Of a DNA stretch of 5,857 nucleotides, positions 1-5,857 are shown piece after piece. Position numbers and translations under genes: made by a program. The stretch is from Gemmatimonadota bacterium (lineage in GTDB: Bacteria; Gemmatimonadota; Gemmatimonadetes; Gemmatimonadales; Gemmatimonadaceae): the NCBI GenBank assembly GCA_947475795.1, contig CANJOX010000217.1:1-5857 (forward strand). Reading direction: 5' to 3'. The stretch's first letter is position 1, and the number at the start of each line of letters is the position of its first letter. The notes under the pieces were generated by a model. It had not been told where the DNA came from, searched no databases, and worked only from the letters and a program-made list of their open reading frames with translations.

Positions 1-1667
1 AGAGCGGCAAGGAGCACTTTGCCCGCGTGAAGGTGCCGCGTTCGCTCCCGCGGTGGGTGCCGGTGGATCGCGACGGAGAGCACAGCTTCGTGCCGCTCGA
101 AGAGGTGATCGGCGAGCACCTCGGTGCGCTGTTTCCCGGCATGACGGTGAAACGCTGGTTCACCTTCCGCATTACGCGCTACTCGGACCTCGATCTGGGG
201 CAGATCGATCAGCCGGAAGATCTGCTGGAGACCATCGAGCAGCAGGTGTTCCAGCGTCGATTCGGCGAAGTGGTGCGCCTCGAAGTGCAGCGCGACATGC
301 CGCAGAGCATGCGCCAGCTGTTGCTGGAGGAGCTGAGCGACAGCGAAACCCAGCGCGTGGCGCCGCTGACCGTGCGCGACGTGCACGATCGTGACGATCT
401 GCTCGAGCTGGGTGATCTCATGCAGATCGCGGCGATTGATCTGCCCGAGCTGCACGATGCGCCGTACACGCCGGTGGTGCCGGCGCCGTTCCGCGACGGG
501 CGCAATATGTTCGAGGTGATCCGCGAGCGCGATGTGCTGGTGCACCATCCGTACGAGTCGTTCGGCGCGTCGGTGGAGGCCTTTCTCGAGGCCGCCGCGA
601 ACGATCCCCAGGTGCTGGCGATCAAGCTCACGCTGTACCGCACGTCGGGCGATACCGCCATCGTCCGCTCGCTGACCGAGGCGGCCGAAGCGGGGAAGCA
701 GGTGGCGGTGATCATCGAGCTGCAGGCACGCTTCGACGAGCAGAACAACATCACGTTCGCCCGCACGATGGAGAGCTACGGGATTCACGTGGCGTACGGG
801 CTGCCCGGGCTCAAGACGCACGCGAAGACCGTGCTGATCGTCCGGCGAGACCCGGACGGGATCCGCCGCTATGTGCACGTGAGCACCGGCAACTACAACT
901 CGAAGACGGCGCGGCTGTACACCGATATCGGGCTGTTCACGGCGCATCCGCAGATCGGTGCGGACGCGAGCGACCTGTTCAATTCGCTGACCGGCGTGTC
1001 GCGTCAGAAGTTCTACCGGCGGCTGATCGTGGCCCCGGCCAACCTACGCCGCCGGACGCTCGAGCTGATTGAACGGGAGGCGGACCATGCCAAGGCGGGC
1101 CGCGGCGGGCGCATCATCGCCAAGATGAACGCGCTGGTGGACCCCGAGGTGATCGGCGCGCTGTACCGGGCGTCGCAGGCCGGGGTGGAGATCGACCTGA
1201 TTGTGCGCGGTATCTGCTGTCTGCTGCCGGGGCTGCGCGGGGTGAGCGAGCGCATCCGGGTGGTGAGCATCATCGGCCGGTTTCTCGAGCATTCCCGGAT
1301 CGCGTACTTCGCGAACGGCGGCAATCCTGAGTACTACATCGGGTCGGCGGACTGGATGCCGCGGAACTTCGACCGGCGCGTGGAGGCGATGGCGCCGATC
1401 GACGACGTCTCCTGGCATCCCCGTCTGCAGCGGGTGCTCGAAACGTGTCTGGCCGACAACCGGCAAGCGTGGGAGCTCGGGGCCGACGGAACCTACCGCC
1501 GTCGCGTGCCGAGCGGGGCGGACGTCTGTGCGACGCACGCGGCCCTGATCCGTGACCCGTGGGGCGGCGCGGCGCGAAAGGCGATACCGAAGGCCGCGCC
1601 GAAGCGGAAGCGGGGCGAATCCGGGGAGAGTGACGCCACGCCGCCCGAGCGCGGCACGGCGTCGTAG
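1..1667 (+). CDS. ppk1: Polyphosphate kinase PPK1, 5'-truncated by window edge
   Basis: PPK1 reversibly transfers the gamma phosphate of ATP onto inorganic polyphosphate. The frame is open to the left edge (first full codon at 3) and the residues before the GTG at 27 (SGKEHFAR) continue into VKVPR as in the family, so that GTG is not the start. About 554 residues are visible; the N domain and start of the head domain (roughly 150 residues) are missing. Numbering from codon 27, the active-site residues fall at exactly the E. coli PPK spacing: Arg205 in LYRTSGD and Arg235 in ELQARFDE (E. coli Arg375, Arg405), His265 in LKTHAK (autophosphorylated His435; codon 819-821), His284 in HVSTGNYN (His454), Asp300 in ARLYTD (Asp470, Mg binding) and His422 in FLEHSRI (His592; codon 1290-1292). 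All are intact, so the enzyme looks functional. Residues 510-546 form a Lys/Arg/Pro-rich, probably disordered tail beyond the conserved core. It converges on ppx with a 7-bp gap. Confidence 0.97.
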   Translation, partial: SGKEHFARVKVPRSLPRWVPVDRDGEHSFVPLEEVIGEHLGALFPGMTVKRWFTFRITRYSDLDLGQIDQPEDLLETIEQQVFQRRFGEVVRLEVQRDMPQSMRQLLLEELSDSETQRVAPLTVRDVHDRDDLLELGDLMQIAAIDLPELHDAPYTPVVPAPFRDGRNMFEVIRERDVLVHHPYESFGASVEAFLEAAANDPQVLAIKLTLYRTSGDTAIVRSLTEAAEAGKQVAVIIELQARFDEQNNITFARTMESYGIHVAYGLPGLKTHAKTVLIVRRDPDGIRRYVHVSTGNYNSKTARLYTDIGLFTAHPQIGADASDLFNSLTGVSRQKFYRRLIVAPANLRRRTLELIEREADHAKAGRGGRIIAKMNALVDPEVIGALYRASQAGVEIDLIVRGICCLLPGLRGVSERIRVVSIIGRFLEHSRIAYFANGGNPEYYIGSADWMPRNFDRRVEAMAPIDDVSWHPRLQRVLETCLADNRQAWELGADGTYRRRVPSGADVCATHAALIRDPWGGAARKAIPKAAPKRKRGESGESDATPPERGTAS

Positions 1668-1678
1668 CGCCGCGCTAC
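1648..1678. repeat. Inverted repeat over the convergent ppk1/ppx stop codons
   Basis: A perfect inverted repeat GTAGCGC-C-GCGCTAC spans 1664-1678 and contains both stop codons: TAG of ppk1 (1665-1667) and TAG of ppx on the other strand (1677-1675). As RNA it could fold as a 6-bp stem with a CCG loop. An overlapping, mutually exclusive hairpin pairs 1648-1655 (AGCGCGGC) with 1669-1676 (GCCGCGCT), 8 bp around a 13-nt loop. Neither is followed by a T-tract on either strand, so it does not meet the usual pattern of an intrinsic terminator. It might act as a bidirectional 3'-end structure, or be a by-product of GC-rich sequence. Confidence 0.45.
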
Positions 1679-3270
1679 TCCCCGTCGCCGTCGTCGTCGG
1701 CGGTGAGTTCGGTGCCGTCGGGCATCACCACGATGATACTCCGGCCCAGCACGTCTTCGAGCAGCTGACGTTTCCGGCTGGCGCCCCAGCACTCGAGACG
1801 CACGTTCGTGGCACCCTGGGCCTCAGTGACTGACACGCGCAGCGCCTCGGCGGTCACCTTGGTGTGCAGCGTTCCCACGGCCGCGACGTGCCCGCGGTCC
1901 ATGCCATCGGCGAAGCGCAGCAGGGCGGCGAGCTTGACCACCTTGTCGCGCGACGCGCGGTCGAGCTGCGCAAAGCCGCGATGCTTCATTTTCGGCGGCG
2001 TGCCGCGGTGGTAGCGGGCCACATGGGCCACGATGATCTGGTCGGCCGGTGTCATGCCCAGCAGATCCGCGTGGGAAATCAGGTGAAACGAGTGCTTGTG
2101 GTGCTTCTCGTAATTGATGTGATAGCCCACATCGTGGAGCAGGGCAGCGTCGGCCAGCAGTCGCCGGTCCGCCGCCTCGAGCTGCATGCGCGGGGCGAGG
2201 GCATCGAATAGCTGGAGGGCCAGCCGTTGCACCTGCCGCGCATGCGGCTCCTCGTAGTGACACCGTTCGGCGAATTCACGCACGGACCGCTCGCGGGCCA
2301 CGCCCGGATCCGCCACCACCGGGGTGACACGCGCCGATTCGAGCAGCAGTCCCTCACGGATCCCGAAGGCCGATGCCATGAGGTCCTGCGGGTCGAAGCG
2401 GCACAGCACTTCGGCGGCTACGGCGAGCCCGGCCACGATGATGTCGGCGCGCGCCGGGTTGAGCCCCGGCACGTACGCCCGCTCGTCGCTGTCGAGGCGC
2501 TGCAGCCAGTCGAGCACGTGCTCGAGCTCGACGCGCGTGACGCGGGTGCCATGGGGCGAGCGCACGCTGACCTGCTGTCGCGCGAGGACGATGCCCGCGA
2601 GGTTGGTGAAGGTGCCGCCCGAGCCGATCACCTGGGCGCCGCGCCAGTCCTTCACGGGAACGGCGCGCTTGAGGCCATCGCGCACATGGTCGCGCAGCGC
2701 GCGCACACGGCGCGGGCTCACTTTGGGCGAGAGAAACCGCTCCGTGAGCCGCACGGCACCGAACGGGAGTGAGGCGACGCGTTCGATGAGGCCATCTTTG
2801 GCCAAGACGAGCTCGAGCGAGCCACCACCGATATCCATGACGACCGTGCGGCCGGCGCCCAATTCGAAATGGGCGAGGGCGCTGCGGAAGCAGAGCAGCG
2901 CCTCTTCCTCGCCGCTCAAAATGCGCACCGTCCGCCCAGTCAGCGCCTGGACGCGCGAGGTGAAGTCGGCCCCGTTCGTGGCGTCGCGCACGGCACTGGT
3001 GGCCACAATCTCGATGCGCGCGGCACCCAGCTGCGCGGCGAGCGTGGACATGCGATGCACGGCCGTGACGGCCGCCTCGATCGATTCGGGCGAGAGCGCG
3101 CCGGTAGCATCGAGGCCCTCGCCGAGCCGTGGCATGGCCTTCATTTCGTCCACCACGCGGATCTGACCGGTGGGGGACACATCGGCCACGATCTGCCGGA
3201 TGGAATTCGACCCGATGTCGATCGCGGCGATCCGGATGTCGGTCGAAGCGGTCGTGAGGGGTGCAGTCAT
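1675..3270 (-). CDS. ppx: Ppx/GppA-family exopolyphosphatase with C-terminal HD domain
   Basis: This 531-residue protein should release orthophosphate from the ends of polyphosphate chains in the cytoplasm; the related pppGpp phosphohydrolase activity (GppA) cannot be excluded. The N-terminal half is the acetate/sugar kinase-actin fold: phosphate-1 loop AIDIGSNSIR (16-25), the acidic SGEEEALL segment (119-126) holding the conserved catalytic glutamate, phosphate-2 loop MDIGGGSLELV (145-155, Glu153), adenosine-type loop GSGGTFTNLA (216-225) and GLNPARADII (269-278). The C-terminal half is an HD domain with His343, the dyad His379-Asp380 in LLHDVGYHIN, a histidine cluster HHKHSFH (390-396) and Asp455 in RFADGMD. 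Length is close to E. coli PPX (513 residues). It ends in an acidic tail (ADDDGDGE). The ATG at 3270-3268 overlaps the phoU stop by 4 nt (ATGA). No clear Shine-Dalgarno precedes it, so translation probably depends on ribosomes finishing phoU. It is the last gene of the pst operon in this window. Confidence 0.93.
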   Translation of the reverse strand: MTAPLTTASTDIRIAAIDIGSNSIRQIVADVSPTGQIRVVDEMKAMPRLGEGLDATGALSPESIEAAVTAVHRMSTLAAQLGAARIEIVATSAVRDATNGADFTSRVQALTGRTVRILSGEEEALLCFRSALAHFELGAGRTVVMDIGGGSLELVLAKDGLIERVASLPFGAVRLTERFLSPKVSPRRVRALRDHVRDGLKRAVPVKDWRGAQVIGSGGTFTNLAGIVLARQQVSVRSPHGTRVTRVELEHVLDWLQRLDSDERAYVPGLNPARADIIVAGLAVAAEVLCRFDPQDLMASAFGIREGLLLESARVTPVVADPGVARERSVREFAERCHYEEPHARQVQRLALQLFDALAPRMQLEAADRRLLADAALLHDVGYHINYEKHHKHSFHLISHADLLGMTPADQIIVAHVARYHRGTPPKMKHRGFAQLDRASRDKVVKLAALLRFADGMDRGHVAAVGTLHTKVTAEALRVSVTEAQGATNVRLECWGASRKRQLLEDVLGRSIIVVMPDGTELTADDDGDGE

Positions 3271-3980
3271 GTCGCGTCGCGGGAAGAAGGCGTCGGGGCA
3301 TCGTCGTCGAACCGGTGACGAATCTGCTTGCCTTCTGCAAGATACACGGCGTCCTCGCCGATGTTGGTGGCGAGGTCGGCCACGCGCTCGAGATTCCGGC
3401 TCACCAGCAGCAGTTCGAGGGCGGGCGCAATCGCCTGCGGATTGCCGAGCATGTCCGCCAGCAGCCCGCGGAAGATCCCTTCGTGCTGCGCGTCCACGTC
3501 ATCGTCGGCTTTGCCGACGGCGCGGCCCAGGGCGCCGTCGCCGCGGATGAAGGCATCCAGCGCGTCGCTGAGCATGGCCCGCGCCCGCCGTGCCATCTCC
3601 ATGAGGGCCGGCACGGGCGGAATCTCGCTGCGCTGGTCCACCAGCCGCACCACGCACTGCGCGATGTTGACGGCGTGATCCCCCACGCGTTCGAGGTCAC
3701 TCGACACCTTGATGGCGCCGATCAGGAAGCGCAGGTCACGGGCCATGGGCTGCTGCAGGGCGAGCATGGCGATGGCCTGATTCTCCGCCTCGACTTCGAG
3801 CCGGTCGAGCTCCTCGTCGGCTTCGATGACGGCGATCGCCTTGTCGCGGTCGCGCTCGAGCAGCGCTTCGACGGCCAGCGCCACCAGTGATTCGGCGCGT
3901 TCGGACATGTCGAGCAGTCGCTGTTTCAGCGATCCGAGCTCGTCGTGGAAATGCCGGTAGCCCGCTGAGACCTCACGCAT
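3267..3980 (-). CDS. phoU: PhoU, phosphate uptake and signalling regulator
   Basis: PhoU is a cytoplasmic helical-bundle protein that interacts with the Pst transporter and, in many bacteria, with the PhoR sensor kinase; it restrains phosphate uptake and Pho-regulon expression when phosphate is plentiful. The protein has 237 residues, the usual family length, and is built as two PhoU repeats, each with its metal-binding signature: DLERVGDHAVNIA at 95-107 and NLERVADLATNIGED at 196-210. The rest is almost wholly amphipathic helix. The C-terminal end (after about residue 222) is a short Asp/Pro/Ser-rich tail, probably disordered. The ATG at 3980-3978 shares one base with the stop of the upstream pstB (TGATG), and a GGGAG Shine-Dalgarno lies 9 nt upstream, supporting this start. 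Its position between the ATPase genes and ppx is typical of pst operons and ties polyphosphate breakdown to phosphate sensing. No phoR or phoB is visible in the window. Confidence 0.96.
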   Translation of the reverse strand: MREVSAGYRHFHDELGSLKQRLLDMSERAESLVALAVEALLERDRDKAIAVIEADEELDRLEVEAENQAIAMLALQQPMARDLRFLIGAIKVSSDLERVGDHAVNIAQCVVRLVDQRSEIPPVPALMEMARRARAMLSDALDAFIRGDGALGRAVGKADDDVDAQHEGIFRGLLADMLGNPQAIAPALELLLVSRNLERVADLATNIGEDAVYLAEGKQIRHRFDDDAPTPSSRDAT

Positions 3981-4756
3981 CAGCCGAATCTCCCGGTGAT
4001 AAATGCTTCGGTGCGCGAATCGGACGGACGCGTAAACATCCGGTCGGTGGCGCCTTCCTCGACGAGGACCCCGTCGACGAGGAGGATGGTCCGGCGCGAC
4101 ACGCGGGCGGCCTGATGCAGGTTGTGAGTCACGATGATGATGGTCAGTTCCTGCTGGAGGTCGTACAGGAGTTCTTCGATCCGCTGGGTGGCCTGCGGAT
4201 CGAGGGCGCTGGTGGGTTCATCGAGCAGGAGGACACTTGGCCGGTTGGCGAGCGCGCGCGCGATGCACAGACGCTGCTGTTGGCCCACGGAGAGCGTGAG
4301 GGCGTTGTCGTACAGGCGGTCCTTGACGTCGTCCCACAGCGCGGCGCGGCGCAGGGCGTCTTCCACCGTGTCGTCGAGCGCGCGGCCGGACTGTCCCAGG
4401 TTGAGCCGCGGGCCGTAGGCCACGTTGTCCGCGATTGAACGCGGAAAGGGGTTGGAACGCTGGAACACCATGCCGACCCGTTGGCGCAGGGTGCTCACGT
4501 CCATCGTGTCGTCGTACACGTTGTCGCCGTCGAGCAGCAGCCGTCCGGTGGAGCGCGCGGTGGGCAGCGCGTCGTTGAGGCGGTTGATCGAGCGCAGCAG
4601 CGTACTCTTGCCCGATCCGGACGGACCGATCAGGGCGGTCACGGAGCGCGGACGGATGGCGACATCGATGTTGTGCAGCGCCGGGGTGGCGCCGAACCAC
4701 GCCGAAAAGCGCTCCACGATCACGGCGCCGGGCAACGCGCGGACGTCGGTGTTCAT
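3980..4756 (-). CDS. pstB: Phosphate ABC transporter ATPase PstB, second (downstream) copy
   Basis: This is the ATP-hydrolysing subunit of the high-affinity phosphate importer PstSCAB, 258 residues (E. coli PstB has 257). Visible motifs: aromatic A-loop region WFG (20-22), Walker A GPSGSGKST (44-52), Q-loop MVFQRSNPF (Gln99), the PstB-typical segment SIADNVAYGPRL (107-118), signature LSVGQQQR (155-162), Walker B VLLLDEP (175-181, catalytic Glu180), D-loop SALD and H-loop THN (His211). Residue 157 is Val (codon 4288-4286) where the family normally has Gly (LSGGQ). The frame stays open 118 codons further upstream, but that part lies inside the other pstB and has no family similarity. The ATG at 4756-4754 overlaps that gene's stop by 4 nt (ATGA) and gives a normal PstB N-terminus. 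It is a paralogue of the adjacent upstream copy, about two thirds identical over the last 104 residues by eye and less similar before that. Confidence 0.95.
   Translation of the reverse strand: MNTDVRALPGAVIVERFSAWFGATPALHNIDVAIRPRSVTALIGPSGSGKSTLLRSINRLNDALPTARSTGRLLLDGDNVYDDTMDVSTLRQRVGMVFQRSNPFPRSIADNVAYGPRLNLGQSGRALDDTVEDALRRAALWDDVKDRLYDNALTLSVGQQQRLCIARALANRPSVLLLDEPTSALDPQATQRIEELLYDLQQELTIIIVTHNLHQAARVSRRTILLVDGVLVEEGATDRMFTRPSDSRTEAFITGRFG
3990..3994 (-). promoter_or_regulatory. Ribosome binding site of phoU
   Basis: GGGAG on the - strand, 9 nt before the phoU ATG and inside the last codons of the second pstB. It supports the ATG at 3980 and would help ribosomes restart after the TGATG stop/start junction. 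Confidence 0.6.
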
Positions 4757-5529
4757 CCGAAGCGCCCCGTGACGTAGGCTTCGGTGCGCGGGTCCGACGG
4801 GGTGGTGAACAGGCGGCGCGTGGGGGCACACTCCACCACGCGTCCGCCCAGCAGGAACGCGGTGGTGTCGGAGATCCGTGCCGCCTGCTGCATGTTGTGC
4901 GTGACCATGATCACGGTCACGGTGTCGCGCAGATCGTACAGCAGCTCCTCGATGCGTTGGGTGCCCATGGGATCGAGCGAGGCGGTGGGTTCGTCGAGCA
5001 GGAGGACGTCGGGCTCCACCGCGAGCGCCCGTGCGATGCACAGGCGCTGCTGCTGACCGCCCGACAACACCATGGCGCTGCCGAACAGCCGGTCCACCAC
5101 CTCGCGCCACAAGCCCGCGCGCTGCAGCGCGACCTCGACGCGCGCTTCGATTTCGCTGCGTGGCATGGCGCGACGGTGCGCCGTGACCCCGGCGGCCACG
5201 TTCTCAAACACGGACTGGGTCACGAAGGGGGTGGGGCGCTGGAACACCATCCCCACCCGTCGGCGCAGCGCCACGGGGTCGGTCGTGGCCGCGTACACCG
5301 GGAGGGCGCCGATGGTGATGTGCCCCGTGACGAAAGCGTGCTCGTCGAGTTCATGCAGCCGGTTGATGCAGCGCAGCACGGTGCTCTTGCCGCAGCCGGA
5401 CGGTCCGACGATGGCGAGCACGCGCCCGGCCGGCGCGTCGAGCGCGAGTTGCCGCAGCACGCTCCAGGTGGCGAAGCCGGCGGAGAGGTCCCGCACCTGC
5501 ACGTGCGGCGCGCCCGCGGTATCAGTCAT
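4753..5529 (-). CDS. pstB: Phosphate ABC transporter ATPase PstB, first (upstream) copy
   Basis: Also a 258-residue ATPase of the phosphate importer, directly after pstA. It has Walker A GPSGCGKST (42-50), Q-loop MVFQRPTPF (Gln97), canonical signature LSGGQQQR (155-162), Walker B VLLLDEP (175-181, Glu180), D-loop ASLD, and H-loop THN (His211). The QQQRLCIARALA and EELLYDL stretches and the SGGQQQ form are typical of PstB rather than other ABC ATPases. The segment after the Q-loop (TQSVFENVAAGVTAH) departs from the usual S-I-x-D-N-V-A-Y-G-P-R form that the downstream copy keeps. The ATG at 5529-5527 overlaps the end of pstA by 8 nt and has an AGGA Shine-Dalgarno 7 nt upstream. The C-terminus TGRFG is identical to that of the second copy. 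The two copies may pair as a heterodimer or be used under different conditions; the sequence does not say which. Confidence 0.95.
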   Translation of the reverse strand: MTDTAGAPHVQVRDLSAGFATWSVLRQLALDAPAGRVLAIVGPSGCGKSTVLRCINRLHELDEHAFVTGHITIGALPVYAATTDPVALRRRVGMVFQRPTPFVTQSVFENVAAGVTAHRRAMPRSEIEARVEVALQRAGLWREVVDRLFGSAMVLSGGQQQRLCIARALAVEPDVLLLDEPTASLDPMGTQRIEELLYDLRDTVTVIMVTHNMQQAARISDTTAFLLGGRVVECAPTRRLFTTPSDPRTEAYVTGRFG

Positions 5530-5857
5530 CGGCGCGTCCTACGCGTGGTGTGACCGACGCGAGCAGGCGCGCGCGCGTGCGGATCACGGCGCGCGCCGCC
5601 ACGCTGATCAGGGTGATAAGCACGAGCAACACAAGGGCGCTGGCCCAGGCCTGGGCGCGCCAGTCGTCGTACGGGCTTTGCGCGTAGGCATAGATCTGCA
5701 GCGGCAGCGCCGCGATCGGCTGGGCCGGATCGACGGACCAGAACGGATTGCCGAACGCGGTGAACAGGAGGGGGGCGGTTTCTCCCGCCGCGCGGGCGAG
5801 GGCGATCAGGACCGCGGTCAGAATCCCGGGCATGGCGGTGCGCAACACCACGGTGAG
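5522..5857 (-). CDS. pstA: Phosphate ABC transporter permease PstA, C-terminal part only
   Basis: PstA is one of the two inner-membrane channel subunits (with PstC) of the phosphate importer. Only the last 111 residues are in the window; the frame is open to the right edge, and the GTG at 5851 is an internal valine (TVVLRTAMPGI), not a start. The segment ALARAAGETAPLLFTAFG is the strongly conserved PstA region that follows the cytoplasmic coupling loop contacting the ATPase. It leads into a short extra-membrane stretch with FWSVDP and a QIYAYAQSPYDDW segment, then a last hydrophobic transmembrane helix (ALVLLVLITLISVAARAVI), and a basic cytoplasmic tail ending GRADD. The order pstA then pstB is the standard operon order, so pstC and possibly pstS are expected just beyond the right edge. 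Its stop overlaps the start of pstB by 8 nt. Confidence 0.93.
   Translation of the reverse strand, partial: LTVVLRTAMPGILTAVLIALARAAGETAPLLFTAFGNPFWSVDPAQPIAALPLQIYAYAQSPYDDWRAQAWASALVLLVLITLISVAARAVIRTRARLLASVTPRVGRADD
5537..5540 (-). promoter_or_regulatory. Ribosome binding site of first pstB
   Basis: AGGA on the - strand, 7 nt before the ATG at 5529 and within the 3' end of pstA. It supports that start codon over other candidates and suggests this pstB can be initiated on its own as well as by coupling to pstA. Confidence 0.6.

Noticed and set aside
27..29. GTG as the start codon of ppk1
   Set aside because: The frame is open to the window edge and residues before it (EHFAR) continue the PPK1 core; the expected N domain is missing, so the true start is off the window.
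1664..1678. Canonical Rho-independent terminator between ppk1 and ppx
   Set aside because: The stem is short and no T-tract follows on either strand, so it is listed only as an inverted repeat.
1678..1700. Short CGTCG-like simple repeat at the end of ppx
   Set aside because: It encodes the Asp-rich C-terminal tail of Ppx through repeated GAC/GAT codons and is too short to be a meaningful repeat element.
2324..3166. 280-residue open frame on + antisense to ppx
   Set aside because: Ser/Arg/Thr-rich composition typical of the antisense of GC-rich genes, no recognisable domain and no supported start.
2354..3340. 328-residue open frame on - in a different frame within ppx
   Set aside because: Dominated by Arg, Ala, Gly and His with no motif, and fully overlapped by a well-supported Ppx gene; such frames arise by chance in GC-rich codons.
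3261..3890. 209-residue open frame on + antisense to phoU
   Set aside because: Shadow of phoU: rich in His, Gly, Asp and Gln, no motif, and covers exactly the coding region of a clear PhoU.
4757..5110. Upstream extension of the second pstB frame to give a 376-residue protein
   Set aside because: The extra 118 residues lie inside the first pstB in another frame, are Arg/Ala/Gly/His-rich and resemble no domain. The ATG at 4756 gives a normal 258-residue PstB and an ATGA overlap.
4897..5553. 218-residue open frame on + antisense to the first pstB
   Set aside because: Shadow of pstB with His/Gly/Ala/Arg-rich composition and no family motif.
5849..5851. GTG as the start of a 109-residue membrane protein
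   Set aside because: It is an internal valine of PstA; the preceding codons to the edge stay in frame and the conserved GETAPLLFTAFG region shows this is only the C-terminal end.

Overview
This window is a dense, GC-rich block of bacterial phosphate genes. It holds six protein-coding genes (two cut by the window edges) and almost no non-coding DNA. The GC-biased third positions, long chance open frames on both strands and bacterial protein families point to a high-GC bacterium. The combination of a pst operon, two tandem PstB genes, an HD-containing exopolyphosphatase and PPK1 would suit Gemmatimonadota, a phylum that includes polyphosphate accumulators. That placement is a weak inference, and other high-GC phyla cannot be excluded.

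Layout: on the + strand, 1-1667 is the C-terminal three quarters of polyphosphate kinase PPK1, running in from the left edge. From the right edge, on the - strand, comes a tightly packed operon read right to left: pstA (3' end only, 5857-5522), a first pstB (5529-4753), a second pstB (4756-3980), phoU (3980-3267) and a Ppx/GppA-type exopolyphosphatase with an HD domain (3270-1675). Every junction in this operon is an overlap (8, 4, 1 and 4 nt), so translational coupling is likely. No internal promoter space exists; the promoter, pstC and probably pstS must lie beyond the right edge. The operon and ppk1 converge, with only 7 bp between their stop codons, and a short inverted repeat covers both stops.

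How the genes work together: PstA with PstC would form the membrane channel of the high-affinity phosphate ABC importer, and the PstB ATPases power it. PhoU links transporter state to phosphate signalling and restrains uptake. PPK1 stores phosphate as polyphosphate from ATP, and Ppx releases it again. The window therefore joins import, sensing, storage and mobilisation of phosphate in one locus. The most notable points are the two divergent PstB paralogues of equal length (one with LSVGQ in place of LSGGQ), the intact HD metal-site residues in the Ppx C-terminal half, and the convergent ppk1/ppx end with its symmetrical stop-codon palindrome. I saw no mobile elements, RNA genes or CRISPR arrays, and no non-coding stretch longer than 7 bp.
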